Assembly: GCA_013399875.1 (NCBI GenBank)
Contig: VXAZ01001846.1
Span: forward strand, 525,920 to 589,919
Length of the DNA stretch: 64,000 nucleotides
DNA from: Gymnorhina tibicen
Lineage: Eukaryota > Chordata > Aves > Passeriformes > Artamidae
Direction of reading: 5' to 3'
Every line of letters begins with the position of its first letter. The first letter of the stretch is position 1. The notes beneath the pieces were generated by a model. It saw only the letters and a list, made by a program, of their open reading frames with translations. It made no database searches and had not been told where the DNA came from. Of this stretch, positions 63,940 through 64,000 are shown piece by piece. The position numbers and the translations under genes were made by a program.

Positions 63940-64000
63940 GGCGCCCCGCTCCCTGCGCGCCGCCGCCCGGCCCTAAGCTCCCCCCGCGGGGGCCATCGCC
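63340..64000 (-). promoter_or_regulatory. RAPGEF5: CpG island over RAPGEF5 exon 1 and 5' UTR
   Basis: Base composition switches abruptly at about 63340 from AT-rich to very GC-rich DNA dense in CpG, and stays so to the window edge. It covers the first coding exon, the short visible 5' UTR (63940-64000) and the start of intron 1. No TATA box is visible in the part present. This is the normal promoter architecture of a broadly expressed vertebrate gene; the transcription start site itself may lie past 64000. Confidence 0.85.
63669..63939 (-). CDS. RAPGEF5: RAPGEF5 coding exon 1 (residues 1-90 plus first base of codon 91)
   Basis: The exon starts at the ATG at 63937-63939, in the context GCGCCATGG (G at -3 and +4, a strong initiation context). 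An in-frame TAG at 63973-63975 lies just upstream, so this ATG is the first possible start in the frame. The sequence contains [19 protein letters not shown] (22-40), then a Ser/Asp-rich stretch ending LLSD (57-60), then [17 protein letters not shown], the start of the REM domain. The donor is ACGG|GTAAGG. The exon is very GC-rich, unlike the rest of the gene. The first 20 residues are the least conserved part of the protein. Confidence 0.95.

Noticed and set aside
1..64000. tRNA, rRNA, CRISPR arrays, bacterial operons or viral insertions
   Set aside because: None was seen. The sequence has vertebrate intron/exon structure throughout, and no cloverleaf, rRNA core or retroviral motif was recognised.

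Overview
The window is vertebrate nuclear DNA, most likely from a bird. It is AT-rich, has a mosaic of very short exons in long introns, carries a CR1-type LINE end typical of avian genomes plus much older CR1-like relics, and has a CpG-rich promoter at its right edge. I cannot fix the species from the sequence.

I recognise one gene. RAPGEF5 (MR-GEF, a Rap guanine nucleotide exchange factor) lies on the minus strand and fills the window. Its first coding exon sits at 63669-63939 in a CpG island, and its stop codon is at 2284-2286. I could place all 16 coding exons of the short form. Their phases join without a break into a 573-codon reading frame plus stop (1722 nt), against about 580 residues in human. 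In order the protein has an acidic/serine-rich N-terminal tail, a REM (Ras-GEF N-terminal) domain, a ubiquitin-like/RA-type module, and a CDC25-type Ras-GEF catalytic domain up to the C-terminus.

Layout from right to left, in the direction of transcription: 63340-64000 CpG island and exon 1; 35879-63668 a 27.8 kb intron 1 with an old CR1-like LINE relic (about 56640-58880), a perfect 147-bp tandem duplication (48065-48358) and a decayed CR1 fragment (about 36815-36990); 30795-35878 exons 2-6 (REM and linker), including a minor-class AT-AC intron 2 and a 31-nt exon 5; 21388-27810 exons 7-10; 10848-18118 exons 11-14; 2284-5852 exons 15-16; 1-2283 probable 3' untranslated region. Intron 9 carries a 72-bp minisatellite interrupted by a single N, which looks like an assembly join.

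The most distinctive observations are the intact U12-type AT-AC intron 2 (ATATCCTTTT donor, TTCCTTAAC branch site, AC acceptor), the N-joined minisatellite, the perfect 147-bp duplication, and an in-frame extension of about 190 codons if intron 12 is retained. I found no second protein-coding gene, tRNA, rRNA, CRISPR array or viral insertion that I could support, and no undescribed biological system.
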